From positions 1 to 20,521 of the forward strand of contig CAIMDR010000290.1 in assembly GCA_903839795.1 (NCBI GenBank): a stretch of DNA of 20,521 nt, in the 5' to 3' direction. Source of the stretch: an uncultured Methylococcaceae bacterium (GTDB taxonomy: Bacteria > Pseudomonadota > Gammaproteobacteria > Methylococcales > Methylomonadaceae). The notes below the pieces were generated by a model. The model had not been told where the DNA came from. It was given only the letters and a program-made list of their open reading frames with translations, and searched no databases. The translations under genes and the position numbers were made by a program. Shown here piece after piece: positions 13,958-20,521 of the stretch. How positions within the stretch are numbered: position 1 is the stretch's first letter; every line of letters starts with the position of its first letter.

Positions 13958-15988
13958 CTACTTCTTATCAAGATAAATTTCAAGAAAGGTAATCGTCTTA
14001 TTAAAATTCGCTTCCATCTGGGTATCTTTTAGAGACCGAGATATTTGAATCGCTTGTTGAAAGAATTCATTAACTTGACGGGTATGGCTAAGATAGCGAT
14101 GAGAAAGTCCTTGGTTAAATAATGCGTTTGCCTCCCCATGGCGGTCTTGCATATTGCGAAAAAGCAAAAGAGCTTTTTGGAAGCATTCTAATGCTTTCTC
14201 AAATTCAAAATTGGCATTATAAGCTATACCAAAATTTTGGAGGAGACCTGCCATAAAAGACGGTTGCGCTCCATAACGTTGCCCCAGTTCCAAGGCTTGT
14301 TGGTAATACTTAATAGCCTGATCCGGTTGGTCAAGATTGCGATGCGCGAAACCTAGGCCCTTTTGCGCTGTTATTATTCCTCCTAAATCCCCAGACTTTA
14401 GATATAGCTCCAATGCTTCTTGCAATGTATTGACTGCTATTGAAAACTGGTGATTATCATTTTGTTGTCTGCCCAAGTCCAATAAGACATCTGCTTTAGA
14501 TATCTGGCTATCTTTTTGCGTTGTGTCTTTCATCTGCGTATCCTTACCGGGTTCCTGATCCTGAACCACCGCTTCCTTTTCGACCCGCACGGCCATGCCT
14601 TGTTGATAAATTTCGATTTCATCCAGTAGCTCCCGCACCTTCGGGTCGTCAGCCGCAGATGGAATCAGGCCCTGCGCGACACCTAGGCAAGCTTCGGTGA
14701 GATCATCGGCCATTTGTATTTCACCCCTATCTCGAAAGGTTCTAGAGCAGGCAAGTAAAACACGCGCCCATGTAACGCCCCACTCGGTGAACCGATGGCG
14801 AAGAGTCGTACTCTGATCTTTAGAAGCCGCGCTGAACACGTAGTGGGCTTCCAATCCTAGACGAAGCCCCGCGTCGGGCGCGGAGGGTATCAGAGCCATG
14901 GCCAGCTCCGCGAGTTCTTGGGCTCTCGTGAGACCGGCTTCGTCAGGGCAACGCGCCGACGAAGTGAATACCTTGCTGTCAGAAGCCAAAGGGGAGAACG
15001 CCATCGCCTGCTCCAGTACTGAGCTTACGCTGACCCGACCGAACGCTTTTACGGCTGTTGTGAGTGCCGAAGCAACTGTGATCAGCAAAGGATGCCCCCC
15101 CTTCTTTGCAAATTGCCAAATAGCTTCGACTTTAACAACCTCCGAGCCGTCCAGCGTTTTTGCCTCGGCTAGGTAGCGCTTGGACTCGGCATCTTCGCCG
15201 CGCGCCTCAGCGATGGCGCCCATCCAAGCAAGCGCCTCCGCAAGACGGGAAATGTCGACCGGTCTCCGGGTTTGCGCGATTGAACGCGCGGTTTGCATGT
15301 AGGCATCTGCGGCCGCAGCGGCGATTTCAATGCGATTATGCACGGCATGGACAACTACAGCAGTTCGCGCAGCAGAACAAAGAAAAGGCGCGTGCAAATG
15401 AGCGATGGCCGGTCTTTGATTCAATTCCTGCGCATGCGCGAGGTAGAAGCGGATAGCAAAATCAGCCGACATGACCGCGAGATTGGGATCACCATGCGCC
15501 AGCAAGACACTTGCATTCAAGCTCGCGATGCGGGCCAGATCGAGAATTTCATCCCTGTGGGATTCCTCGCCCAAAATCCGCTGGTATGTGCTAACGGCGG
15601 AATCAAGCAAAATCACCGCTGAGACACCTCGGCCACGCCGTGACTCAATTGTGCCTTTGCGGGCGCGAACATCTGCAATTAACTTGCGGGTATCCCCTGA
15701 TGAGACTGGAAGTTCAGCATAAATCAATTCACACTCGCCAAGCGCGGCGATGGCATCGTCCAATCGGCCAACCTCCGCAAGGCACTGGCCTTTTGAATAG
15801 AGCAGGACTCCTAGGATTTGCGCAGGCAGTGAGTCTTCCGGGTAGTCTTGCTTTAGGCCGCGAAACAAGGGTTCGGCTGCCTCATACTTGGTTAGTGCTT
15901 CCTGATACCGCCAAGTGGAAAACAAAGACTGCGCCTTGTCGAAAAATTGCATTGCCATCAGAACTCGGTGGTCTTCTTGTGGTATCAT
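13958..15988 (-). CDS. Tetratricopeptide-repeat protein, 676 residues
   Basis: A cytoplasmic helical-repeat protein with no signal peptide or membrane segment, probably a protein-protein interaction scaffold. The N-terminal part (about 12-90) has TPR-like pairs (ALTKYEAAEPLFRGL, SKGQCLAEVGRLDDAIAALG). The middle (about 100-470) is alanine-rich and helical with degenerate repeats. A charged linker near 478-495 (PGKDTQMKDTTQKDSQ) leads to four clearer TPRs at about 496-660 (e.g. KGLGFAHRNLDQPDQAIKYY). By eye, base composition changes at the linker: the upstream part (14560-15990) is GC-rich, and the last 600 bases are AT-richer like the surrounding island. This suggests a fusion of two sources. 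The start has only a weak ribosome-binding site, and Met11 or Met13 are alternatives. No enzymatic domain is recognised and no function is assigned. Confidence 0.75.
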   Translation of the reverse strand: MIPQEDHRVLMAMQFFDKAQSLFSTWRYQEALTKYEAAEPLFRGLKQDYPEDSLPAQILGVLLYSKGQCLAEVGRLDDAIAALGECELIYAELPVSSGDTRKLIADVRARKGTIESRRGRGVSAVILLDSAVSTYQRILGEESHRDEILDLARIASLNASVLLAHGDPNLAVMSADFAIRFYLAHAQELNQRPAIAHLHAPFLCSAARTAVVVHAVHNRIEIAAAAADAYMQTARSIAQTRRPVDISRLAEALAWMGAIAEARGEDAESKRYLAEAKTLDGSEVVKVEAIWQFAKKGGHPLLITVASALTTAVKAFGRVSVSSVLEQAMAFSPLASDSKVFTSSARCPDEAGLTRAQELAELAMALIPSAPDAGLRLGLEAHYVFSAASKDQSTTLRHRFTEWGVTWARVLLACSRTFRDRGEIQMADDLTEACLGVAQGLIPSAADDPKVRELLDEIEIYQQGMAVRVEKEAVVQDQEPGKDTQMKDTTQKDSQISKADVLLDLGRQQNDNHQFSIAVNTLQEALELYLKSGDLGGIITAQKGLGFAHRNLDQPDQAIKYYQQALELGQRYGAQPSFMAGLLQNFGIAYNANFEFEKALECFQKALLLFRNMQDRHGEANALFNQGLSHRYLSHTRQVNEFFQQAIQISRSLKDTQMEANFNKTITFLEIYLDKK

Positions 15989-16218
15989 GAGAGATTTATT
16001 TTAATTATTTTTCTGAGCCGAAGCTGTGTAGGTTGGGCACTTCATTTTGCGCCCGATTTCCGTTGGCTGAAAATTACATGTCAGGCAACGAAAAACAGAA
16101 TCGCTTTTCCCTGACGAAATTCAAGCGGCCTAACTACAATTAGACATCCTAATTAGACGCAAAACATTGCGTCATTTTTTTGCCAAAAATCAACAAAATC
16201 AATAAATCAGAATTTTAG
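15989..16218. other. Intergenic region with degenerate hairpins
   Basis: Contains two degenerate members of the REP-like family (GTAGGTTGGGCAC...GCGCCCGA near 16028-16056 and GTCAGG...CCTGAC near 16080-16114). It also holds a possible terminator (16156-16181) and a weak attC-like arrangement of GCCTAAC (16128) and GTTAAGT (16218). No gene was found. Confidence 0.5.
16156..16181 (+). terminator. Intrinsic terminator-like hairpin on the plus strand
   Basis: GACGCAA (16156-16162) and TTGCGTC (16167-16173) form a 7-bp stem with a four-base loop, followed by ATTTTTTT. The T-run orients it for plus-strand transcription, yet no plus-strand gene precedes it. It could block antisense transcription into brnA or be part of a repeat. 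Confidence 0.45.
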
Positions 16219-16437
16219 TTAAGTTTTTTCGTGGAACTGCGAATTTGGCAATGCTGATAAAATAGCTCTTAATGCCCTGTTTACCGCTTTGGCATCTTTG
16301 AAAAATTCAGCTATATCAGCGTCCAACGTTACAATAACAGGTGCTTGCTTAATAGCGAATCTGTTTATTTTTGCCTTTGAATAATCAAAGTTATACTCGG
16401 GCAACATATCATCTTCACTATCTTCTTTGTTTTTCAT
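16219..16437 (-). CDS. brnA: BrnA-family antitoxin
   Basis: A 72-residue antitoxin that would neutralise BrnT and, in characterised systems, represses the operon as a ribbon-helix-helix DNA-binding protein. The visible family pattern is YNFDYSKAK.NRFA, then PVIVTLDADIAEFFKDAKAVNRALRAIL, the strand-helix-helix unit. The start lies inside brnT (20-bp overlap), the usual toxin-first coupled arrangement. The frame is intact. Its stop codon lies inside ACTTAAC on the minus strand. Confidence 0.85.
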   Translation of the reverse strand: MKNKEDSEDDMLPEYNFDYSKAKINRFAIKQAPVIVTLDADIAEFFKDAKAVNRALRAILSALPNSQFHEKT

Positions 16438-16699
16438 AATCTTTTCGTTCGTTGGTTGTGGCTAGTCGAGAACTGATTATTCGGATGATTCCTTGCATTC
16501 GTTCTGTAAATGACACGATTAAAAGCCTTCTCTTGATTGAATGACCAATAACTAATTCTCTGCGTTCTCCAAATGAATTCCATTCGTCATCAAAAATATA
16601 TGCCAGTGAATCATCAAAAACTGTTTGAGCTTCATCAAAGGTGACATTGTGTTTTCTCTGATTTATCCGGGCTTTTTCTGTATCCCATTCAAATTTCAT
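16418..16699 (-). CDS. brnT: BrnT-family toxin (ribonuclease)
   Basis: A 93-residue toxin of the BrnT (DUF497) family, a RelE-like ribonuclease that inhibits translation. It shows the family signature: FEWDTEKARINQRKHNVTFDEA, VFDDSLAYIFDD, then GERRELVIGHS..RRLLIVSFTER and IIRIISSRLATTNERKDYE. The length is normal and there is no frameshift, in contrast to the three broken toxins nearby. The gene begins 26 bases after the sdhE stop, with only a weak A-rich leader. It may be partly transcribed by read-through from the sdh operon as well as from its own promoter. Confidence 0.88.
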   Translation of the reverse strand: MKFEWDTEKARINQRKHNVTFDEAQTVFDDSLAYIFDDEWNSFGERRELVIGHSIKRRLLIVSFTERMQGIIRIISSRLATTNERKDYEKQRR

Positions 16700-16725
16700 T
16701 TTTTAACATGTCGGTTAATATAATC

Positions 16726-16974
16726 CTAATCCTCAACTACCGCAAACGCCCTCACCTTCCCAACCAAAACCTTCATTTCAGCCGTTGCCACCTCCAAATC
16801 GCCCAGCAAGGTTGCGATCAATTGATCATCTTCCTGCGACAGCAAGTCAATAAACAACGCTTTTTCTTCAGCATCTGCCAGCGCATACGCCGAGTCGACA
16901 TAGCGCAGTAACAGATAATCCAGTTCTTTGGTGCCACGTCGGCATTGCCAACGCAGCTTGGCAAGTGGAATCAT
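16726..16974 (-). CDS. sdhE: Succinate dehydrogenase flavinylation factor SdhE
   Basis: An 82-residue helical protein of the SdhE/CptB (DUF339) family, which helps attach FAD covalently to SdhA before complex II assembles. The conserved RGxxE motif is present as RRGTKELD at residues 12-19, following KLRWQC. The length is normal for the family (E. coli about 88). Its ATG overlaps the sdhB stop as TAATG, showing translational coupling, so assembly factor and enzyme subunits are made from one message. Confidence 0.9.
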   Translation of the reverse strand: MIPLAKLRWQCRRGTKELDYLLLRYVDSAYALADAEEKALFIDLLSQEDDQLIATLLGDLEVATAEMKVLVGKVRAFAVVED

Positions 16975-17759
16975 TAACCCAGTTTTCGTTGGACTAACAA
17001 TTTTTTGGTTTCAGCGATGGCTTTGGCGGGGTTTAAGCCTTTTGGACAGGTGTCGGTGCAGTTCATAATGGTATGGCAGCGGTACAGTTTAAACGGATCT
17101 TCCAGTTCATCCAGACGTGCCCCGGTAGTTTCGTCACGGCTATCTACCAGCCAGCGATAGGCTTGCAACAAGACCGCAGGGCCTAAATAACGTTCGCTGT
17201 TCCACCAGTAACTGGGGCAACTGGTTGAGCAACAGGCGCACATCACGCATTCATATAAACCATCCAGTTTTTCGCGGTCTTCTTTGCTTTGCAGGCGTTC
17301 AGAATCGGCGGGTGCTGGCGTTTGCGTTTCTATCCACGGCTTAATGGACGCGTATTGTGCATAAAAATGGGTCATATCTGCCACCAAGTCTTTAATAACG
17401 GACATGTGTGGCAGTGGAAATATTTTGATGGTGTCCGGATAAGAATCGATGGCTTTGGTACACGCCAGGGTATTTATGCCATTAACCGTCATTGAACACG
17501 AGCCACAGACGCCTTCACGACACGAGCGCCTAAACGTTAAGGTGCTGTCGATTTCATTTTTAATTTTTAAAATCGCATCCAGTACCATCGGGCCGCAGTT
17601 GTCCATATCCAGTTCATAATTGTCTATGCGCGGATTTTCGCCGGAATCGGGATCCCAACGGTAGACTTCAAAACGGCGGATATTGGTAGTACCGGCAGGT
17701 GCTTTAAAAGTTTTGCCTTCGGTTATCACCGAATTTTTTGGCAAGGTAAACTCGGCCAT
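16974..17759 (-). CDS. sdhB: Succinate dehydrogenase iron-sulfur subunit SdhB
   Basis: A 261-residue subunit that carries electrons from the SdhA flavin to the quinone site through three clusters. Cysteines 80, 85, 88 and 100 ([11 protein letters not shown]...LAC) hold the [2Fe-2S] cluster. The C-terminal ferredoxin domain has [12 protein letters not shown] (171-182) and [14 protein letters not shown] (228-241) for the [4Fe-4S] and [3Fe-4S] clusters. All ligand positions are cysteine, including one that is Asp in E. coli SdhB. The start overlaps the sdhA stop as TAATG, and the stop overlaps the sdhE start in the same way. Confidence 0.97.
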   Translation of the reverse strand: MAEFTLPKNSVITEGKTFKAPAGTTNIRRFEVYRWDPDSGENPRIDNYELDMDNCGPMVLDAILKIKNEIDSTLTFRRSCREGVCGSCSMTVNGINTLACTKAIDSYPDTIKIFPLPHMSVIKDLVADMTHFYAQYASIKPWIETQTPAPADSERLQSKEDREKLDGLYECVMCACCSTSCPSYWWNSERYLGPAVLLQAYRWLVDSRDETTGARLDELEDPFKLYRCHTIMNCTDTCPKGLNPAKAIAETKKLLVQRKLG

Positions 17760-19543
17760 TAGTAAACTCTCTCTTTGGGTGGAATAACATCAACGTCGTC
17801 GGTTAAGGTATATAAATGCACAGGGCGATAATCGATTTTTATGGTGTCGTCAATCAACCAGGTCAGCGTATGTTTCATCCAGTTGGCATCATCACGGTTA
17901 GGATAATCTTCTCGCGCATGGCCGCCACGGCTTTCGTGCCGATTACCGGCGGCATTAATGGTGACACTGGCTTGACTGAGCAGGTTATCCAGTTCCAGGG
18001 TTTCAACCAGTTCGGTATTCCAAATCAGGGATTTATCTTTAACCCCCACGTCGGCAAACGATTGCGTGATGTCTGTCATGGAGGCTATGCCTTCATCCAG
18101 AGTCGCTTGCGTTCTGAATACTGCCGCTTTGGTTTGCATGGTTTTTTGCATGGCCAAACGAATATCCGAAGGTGTGCGGCTGCCATTGGCATTGCGGATT
18201 TTATCAAAGCGGGCTATCGCTTTATCGCAGGCAGTCTTGGCCAGTGGTTTTTGTGCAGTACCCGGTTTGATTAGTTCTGCACAACGGATGGCGGCTGAGC
18301 GCCCAAAGACCACTAAATCCAGCAAGGAGTTTGAACCCAGTCGATTGGCACCGTGAACGGAAACACACGCGGCTTCTCCGATAGCCATCAAACCGGTCAC
18401 GACTTTATCGGGATTATCGCCGTCCAGTGTCACGACTTCCGCTTTATAATTGGTGGGAATGCCGCCCATGTTGTAATGCACGGTAGGTAAAACAGGAATC
18501 GGTTCTTTGGTGACATCGACACCGGCAAAAATTTTCGAGGTTTCAGAAATGCCGGGTAAGCGTTCGTGAATGATGGCTGGGTCGAGATGTTCAATGTGCA
18601 AGTAAATATGATCTTTTAACGGGCCTACACCACGCCCTTCCTGAATTTCAATGGTCATGGCACGACTGACAACATCGCGTGACGCTAAATCTTTAGCGTG
18701 CGGTGCATAGCGTTCCATGAAACGTTCACCTTCCGAATTAGTCAGATAACCGCCCTCACCTCTTACACCTTCGGTAATTAAACAGCCTGCACCGTAAATT
18801 CCGGTCGGATGAAACTGGACAAATTCCATATCTTGTAACGGCAAACCCGCTCGTAAAACCATCGCATTGCCATCGCCGGTGACGGTATGCGCGGAGGTAC
18901 AAGAGAAATAACTGCGGCCATAACCGCCGGTTGCCAGAACGGTAACATGCGCTTTAAATAAATGCAGTGAACCATCATCAAGGCACCAAGCCAAGACGCC
19001 GCGACATTCGTCATTTTCCATGATTAAATCAAGCACAATATATTCAACAAAAAATTCGGCATTATGCTTTAAGGCTTGTTGATACAACGTATGTAATATC
19101 GCATGTCCGGTTTTATCAGCCGCAGCGCAGGTGCGTTGTGCGGTGCCTTCGCCGTAATGCGTGGTCATGCCGCCAAAGGCACGTTGATAAATTTTGCCTT
19201 CTGCCGTTCTTGAAAAAGGTACGCCGTAATGTTCCAATTCAATAACCGCTGCCATGGCTTCACGGCACATGTATTCAATGGCATCCTGATCACCCAACCA
19301 GTCAGAGCCTTTAACGGTATCGTACATGTGAAAACGCCAGTCGTCTTCGCCCATGTTGCCCAATGCCGCGCTGATGCCACCTTGCGCGGCAACGGTATGA
19401 CTGCGGGTAGGAAACACTTTAGTCAGACAGGCTGTTTTTAAACCTTTTTCAGCCATGCCAAACGTAGCTCGAAGACCTGCACCACCGGCACCGACGACAA
19501 CCACGTCATAAGCATGCTCAATAATTTTATAATTTGCCGACAT
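17759..19543 (-). CDS. sdhA: Succinate dehydrogenase flavoprotein subunit SdhA
   Basis: The 594-residue catalytic subunit that oxidises succinate to fumarate. It shows the FAD-binding start [13 protein letters not shown] (14-26), [10 protein letters not shown] with His49 as the expected covalent FAD attachment site, the active-site segment FHPTG (244-248), the SRDVVSRAM region containing the likely proton-transfer Arg294, and the C-terminal [10 protein letters not shown]...DD motif. The gene follows sdhD by three bases, with AGGG ahead of its ATG. It sits on the cytoplasmic face of the membrane as part of complex II, feeding the TCA cycle and respiratory chain. Confidence 0.97.
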   Translation of the reverse strand: MSANYKIIEHAYDVVVVGAGGAGLRATFGMAEKGLKTACLTKVFPTRSHTVAAQGGISAALGNMGEDDWRFHMYDTVKGSDWLGDQDAIEYMCREAMAAVIELEHYGVPFSRTAEGKIYQRAFGGMTTHYGEGTAQRTCAAADKTGHAILHTLYQQALKHNAEFFVEYIVLDLIMENDECRGVLAWCLDDGSLHLFKAHVTVLATGGYGRSYFSCTSAHTVTGDGNAMVLRAGLPLQDMEFVQFHPTGIYGAGCLITEGVRGEGGYLTNSEGERFMERYAPHAKDLASRDVVSRAMTIEIQEGRGVGPLKDHIYLHIEHLDPAIIHERLPGISETSKIFAGVDVTKEPIPVLPTVHYNMGGIPTNYKAEVVTLDGDNPDKVVTGLMAIGEAACVSVHGANRLGSNSLLDLVVFGRSAAIRCAELIKPGTAQKPLAKTACDKAIARFDKIRNANGSRTPSDIRLAMQKTMQTKAAVFRTQATLDEGIASMTDITQSFADVGVKDKSLIWNTELVETLELDNLLSQASVTINAAGNRHESRGGHAREDYPNRDDANWMKHTLTWLIDDTIKIDYRPVHLYTLTDDVDVIPPKERVY

Positions 19544-19546
19544 AAG

Positions 19547-19927
19547 TTACCCTATCAATAGTGTACGAAACACCGCAATCAACGCTGCCAGCACCAACAA
19601 CAGAAAACCGAGGTTTACCGTCCAAACTGCAACAATTTTGACACCTTCAGCGGCAATATAATCTTCAATAACCACCTGCAAACCCAAGGCAGCGTGATAA
19701 AAAACCGCAAGCAACCAAGCGACCATACCCAATGTATTTAAAGGTGAGGATAACCAGGCGACCATTTCTTGATAAGGCGCGTTTAAGCTTAAATCGAGAA
19801 AAATGATTAACCAAAAAGATAAGGGAACCAGCGCCACTGCGGTGACACGCTGCATCCACCAATGCGAAGTTCCTGTTTTTGCGGAACCCAATCCAACAGC
19901 CTTGGCTAAAGGCGATCTATATTTCAT
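19547..19927 (-). CDS. sdhD: Succinate dehydrogenase membrane anchor SdhD
   Basis: A 126-residue protein with three hydrophobic segments (about 28-46, 64-88, 97-123). It forms the membrane anchor with SdhC, holding haem b and the quinone site. SHWWMQRVTAV near the N-terminus and FYHAALGLQVVIEDYI are family signatures; His78 is the likely haem ligand, and Asp89-Tyr90 lie where the E. coli quinone-site residues are. AAGGA precedes the ATG. The gene lies 14 bases after sdhC. Confidence 0.93.
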   Translation of the reverse strand: MKYRSPLAKAVGLGSAKTGTSHWWMQRVTAVALVPLSFWLIIFLDLSLNAPYQEMVAWLSSPLNTLGMVAWLLAVFYHAALGLQVVIEDYIAAEGVKIVAVWTVNLGFLLLVLAALIAVFRTLLIG

Positions 19928-19941
19928 AAATAATCCTTAAC

Positions 19942-20319
19942 TTAGACAAACAGGAAGGTAATAACGGTAAGCACGAATGAACTACCCAGCTCAATCATTG
20001 CATAGCGATTCAGCGTATCACGCTCAAAACTTTTACCGGCATCCCAAATTATATGACGCACACCGTGACATAAATGGAAAAAAAGTGCATAAATAAACCC
20101 CCAATAAATCACTTGCATTAATACTGGACGCATAAAATCCTGCATGGCGGCGTAGGTATTGGAACCACCCGCGACTGCGTAGAGGACATAAACAATCAAG
20201 ATTAAGCCGACCGACAACAGCACGCCGGTCATGCGGTGTAAAATTGAGATGACACCGGTTAAAGGAAGCTTGTAGACTTGAAGATGTGGTGAAACAGGTC
20301 TGTTACTATTTATTGCCAT
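19942..20319 (-). CDS. sdhC: Succinate dehydrogenase cytochrome b556 subunit SdhC
   Basis: A 125-residue membrane subunit and first gene of the operon. It has the family features RPVSPHLQVY, SILHRMTG (quinone-site Ser/Arg region, residues 25-32) and FHLCHGVRHIIWDAG (81-95), in which His82 aligns with the E. coli haem ligand His84. There are three membrane segments (about 31-50, 66-88, 108-125). The ribosome-binding site is weak (GGA about eight bases upstream). Its leader region contains the palindrome at 20377-20388. Confidence 0.95.
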   Translation of the reverse strand: MAINSNRPVSPHLQVYKLPLTGVISILHRMTGVLLSVGLILIVYVLYAVAGGSNTYAAMQDFMRPVLMQVIYWGFIYALFFHLCHGVRHIIWDAGKSFERDTLNRYAMIELGSSFVLTVITFLFV

Positions 20320-20376
20320 TGTGTTATCCAGTGGTTGTTTTAATCAAAAATCAACGCAACACCCTTTTTCTCCCAA

Positions 20377-20398
20377 TCGCCATGGCGAGTATTTTACT
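20377..20398. promoter_or_regulatory. Dyads in the sdhC leader
   Basis: TCGCCATGGCGA (20377-20388) is a perfect 12-bp palindrome, and GAGTA...TACTC (20386-20398) overlaps its end. They lie about 60-80 bases upstream of the sdhC start, downstream of the possible promoter, so they could be an operator or an RNA structure. No known regulator site is recognised. Confidence 0.35.
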
Positions 20399-20432
20399 CA
20401 CCCATTTTTTCAATAAACGGTTGGGTAGAAGT

Positions 20433-20466
20433 ATTATCCCAGAAAAATCATTTTATCCACGAAAAA
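20433..20466 (-). promoter_or_regulatory. Possible sdh promoter (extended -10)
   Basis: Read on the minus strand, TGGGATAAT (ending at 20433) fits an extended -10 element, with only a poor -35 match about 17 bases upstream. It lies about 115 bases before the sdhC start. This is suggestive only. Confidence 0.3.
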
Positions 20467-20484
20467 CACGAAAAGCACGAAAAT
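20458..20484. repeat. Three tandem CACGAAAA units
   Basis: CACGAAAAA, CACGAAAAG and CACGAAAAT follow each other at 20458-20484 with a period of nine bases. Similar CACGAAAA arrays recur between genes in many environmental proteobacteria. Confidence 0.7.
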
Positions 20485-20493
20485 ATTCAAAGG

Positions 20494-20509
20494 GATACAA
20501 AATTGTATC
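20494..20509. repeat. 7-bp inverted repeat GATACAA/TTGTATC
   Basis: GATACAA (20494-20500) and TTGTATC (20503-20509) are perfect complements two bases apart. The site is about 175 bases upstream of sdhC. It is compact enough to be a dimeric regulator site, but which gene it would serve is unknown because the window ends 12 bases later. Confidence 0.4.
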
Positions 20510-20521
20510 TCGTCACCTAAA

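Overview
The window looks like a piece of a gammaproteobacterial chromosome. The main evidence is a complete succinate dehydrogenase operon in the order sdhC-sdhD-sdhA-sdhB with sdhE translationally coupled at its end. The small palindromic repeats resemble those I associate with methanotrophs of the Methylococcales. That lineage is an impression from sequence style, not a demonstrated fact. Every convincing gene lies on the minus strand.

Layout. Positions 54-8771 hold one 2905-residue cyclic beta-1,2-glucan synthase (NdvB/ChvB/Cgs type), with a GT84 glycosyltransferase, a glycoamylase-like domain and a GH94 phosphorylase module. A miniature inverted-repeat element ends two bases beyond its stop codon. 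After about 550 non-coding bases carrying two strong inverted repeats come two adjacent lipoprotein genes: a 42-residue one (10374-10502) and a 347-residue one with an LprI-like C-terminal domain (9323-10366).

From about 10.5 to 16.7 kb lies an accessory region of toxin-antitoxin (TA) modules, orphan genes and repeats. It contains a well-formed integron attC site (11265-11355) between a hicB-hicA pair and a gene of unknown function. It also holds a second hicB with a hicA remnant, a YgiT-type zinc-finger antitoxin with a broken DUF4258 toxin, a 676-residue TPR protein and an intact brnT-brnA pair. Scattered among these are REP-like hairpins and a 103-bp MITE with GTAA ends and an 8-bp target duplication, which points to an IS66-type transposase. 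In three of the four TA modules the toxin is broken (single-base insertions, a 10-bp tandem duplication, a deletion) while the antitoxin reads through intact. Only brnT-brnA looks functional.

Positions 16726-20319 hold the sdhCDAB-sdhE operon, which makes respiratory complex II and the assembly factor that helps flavinylate SdhA. A possible promoter and several dyads lie upstream of sdhC. Functionally the window joins envelope glucan synthesis and core respiration at its edges, with an evolutionarily active, partly decayed cassette and TA island between them.
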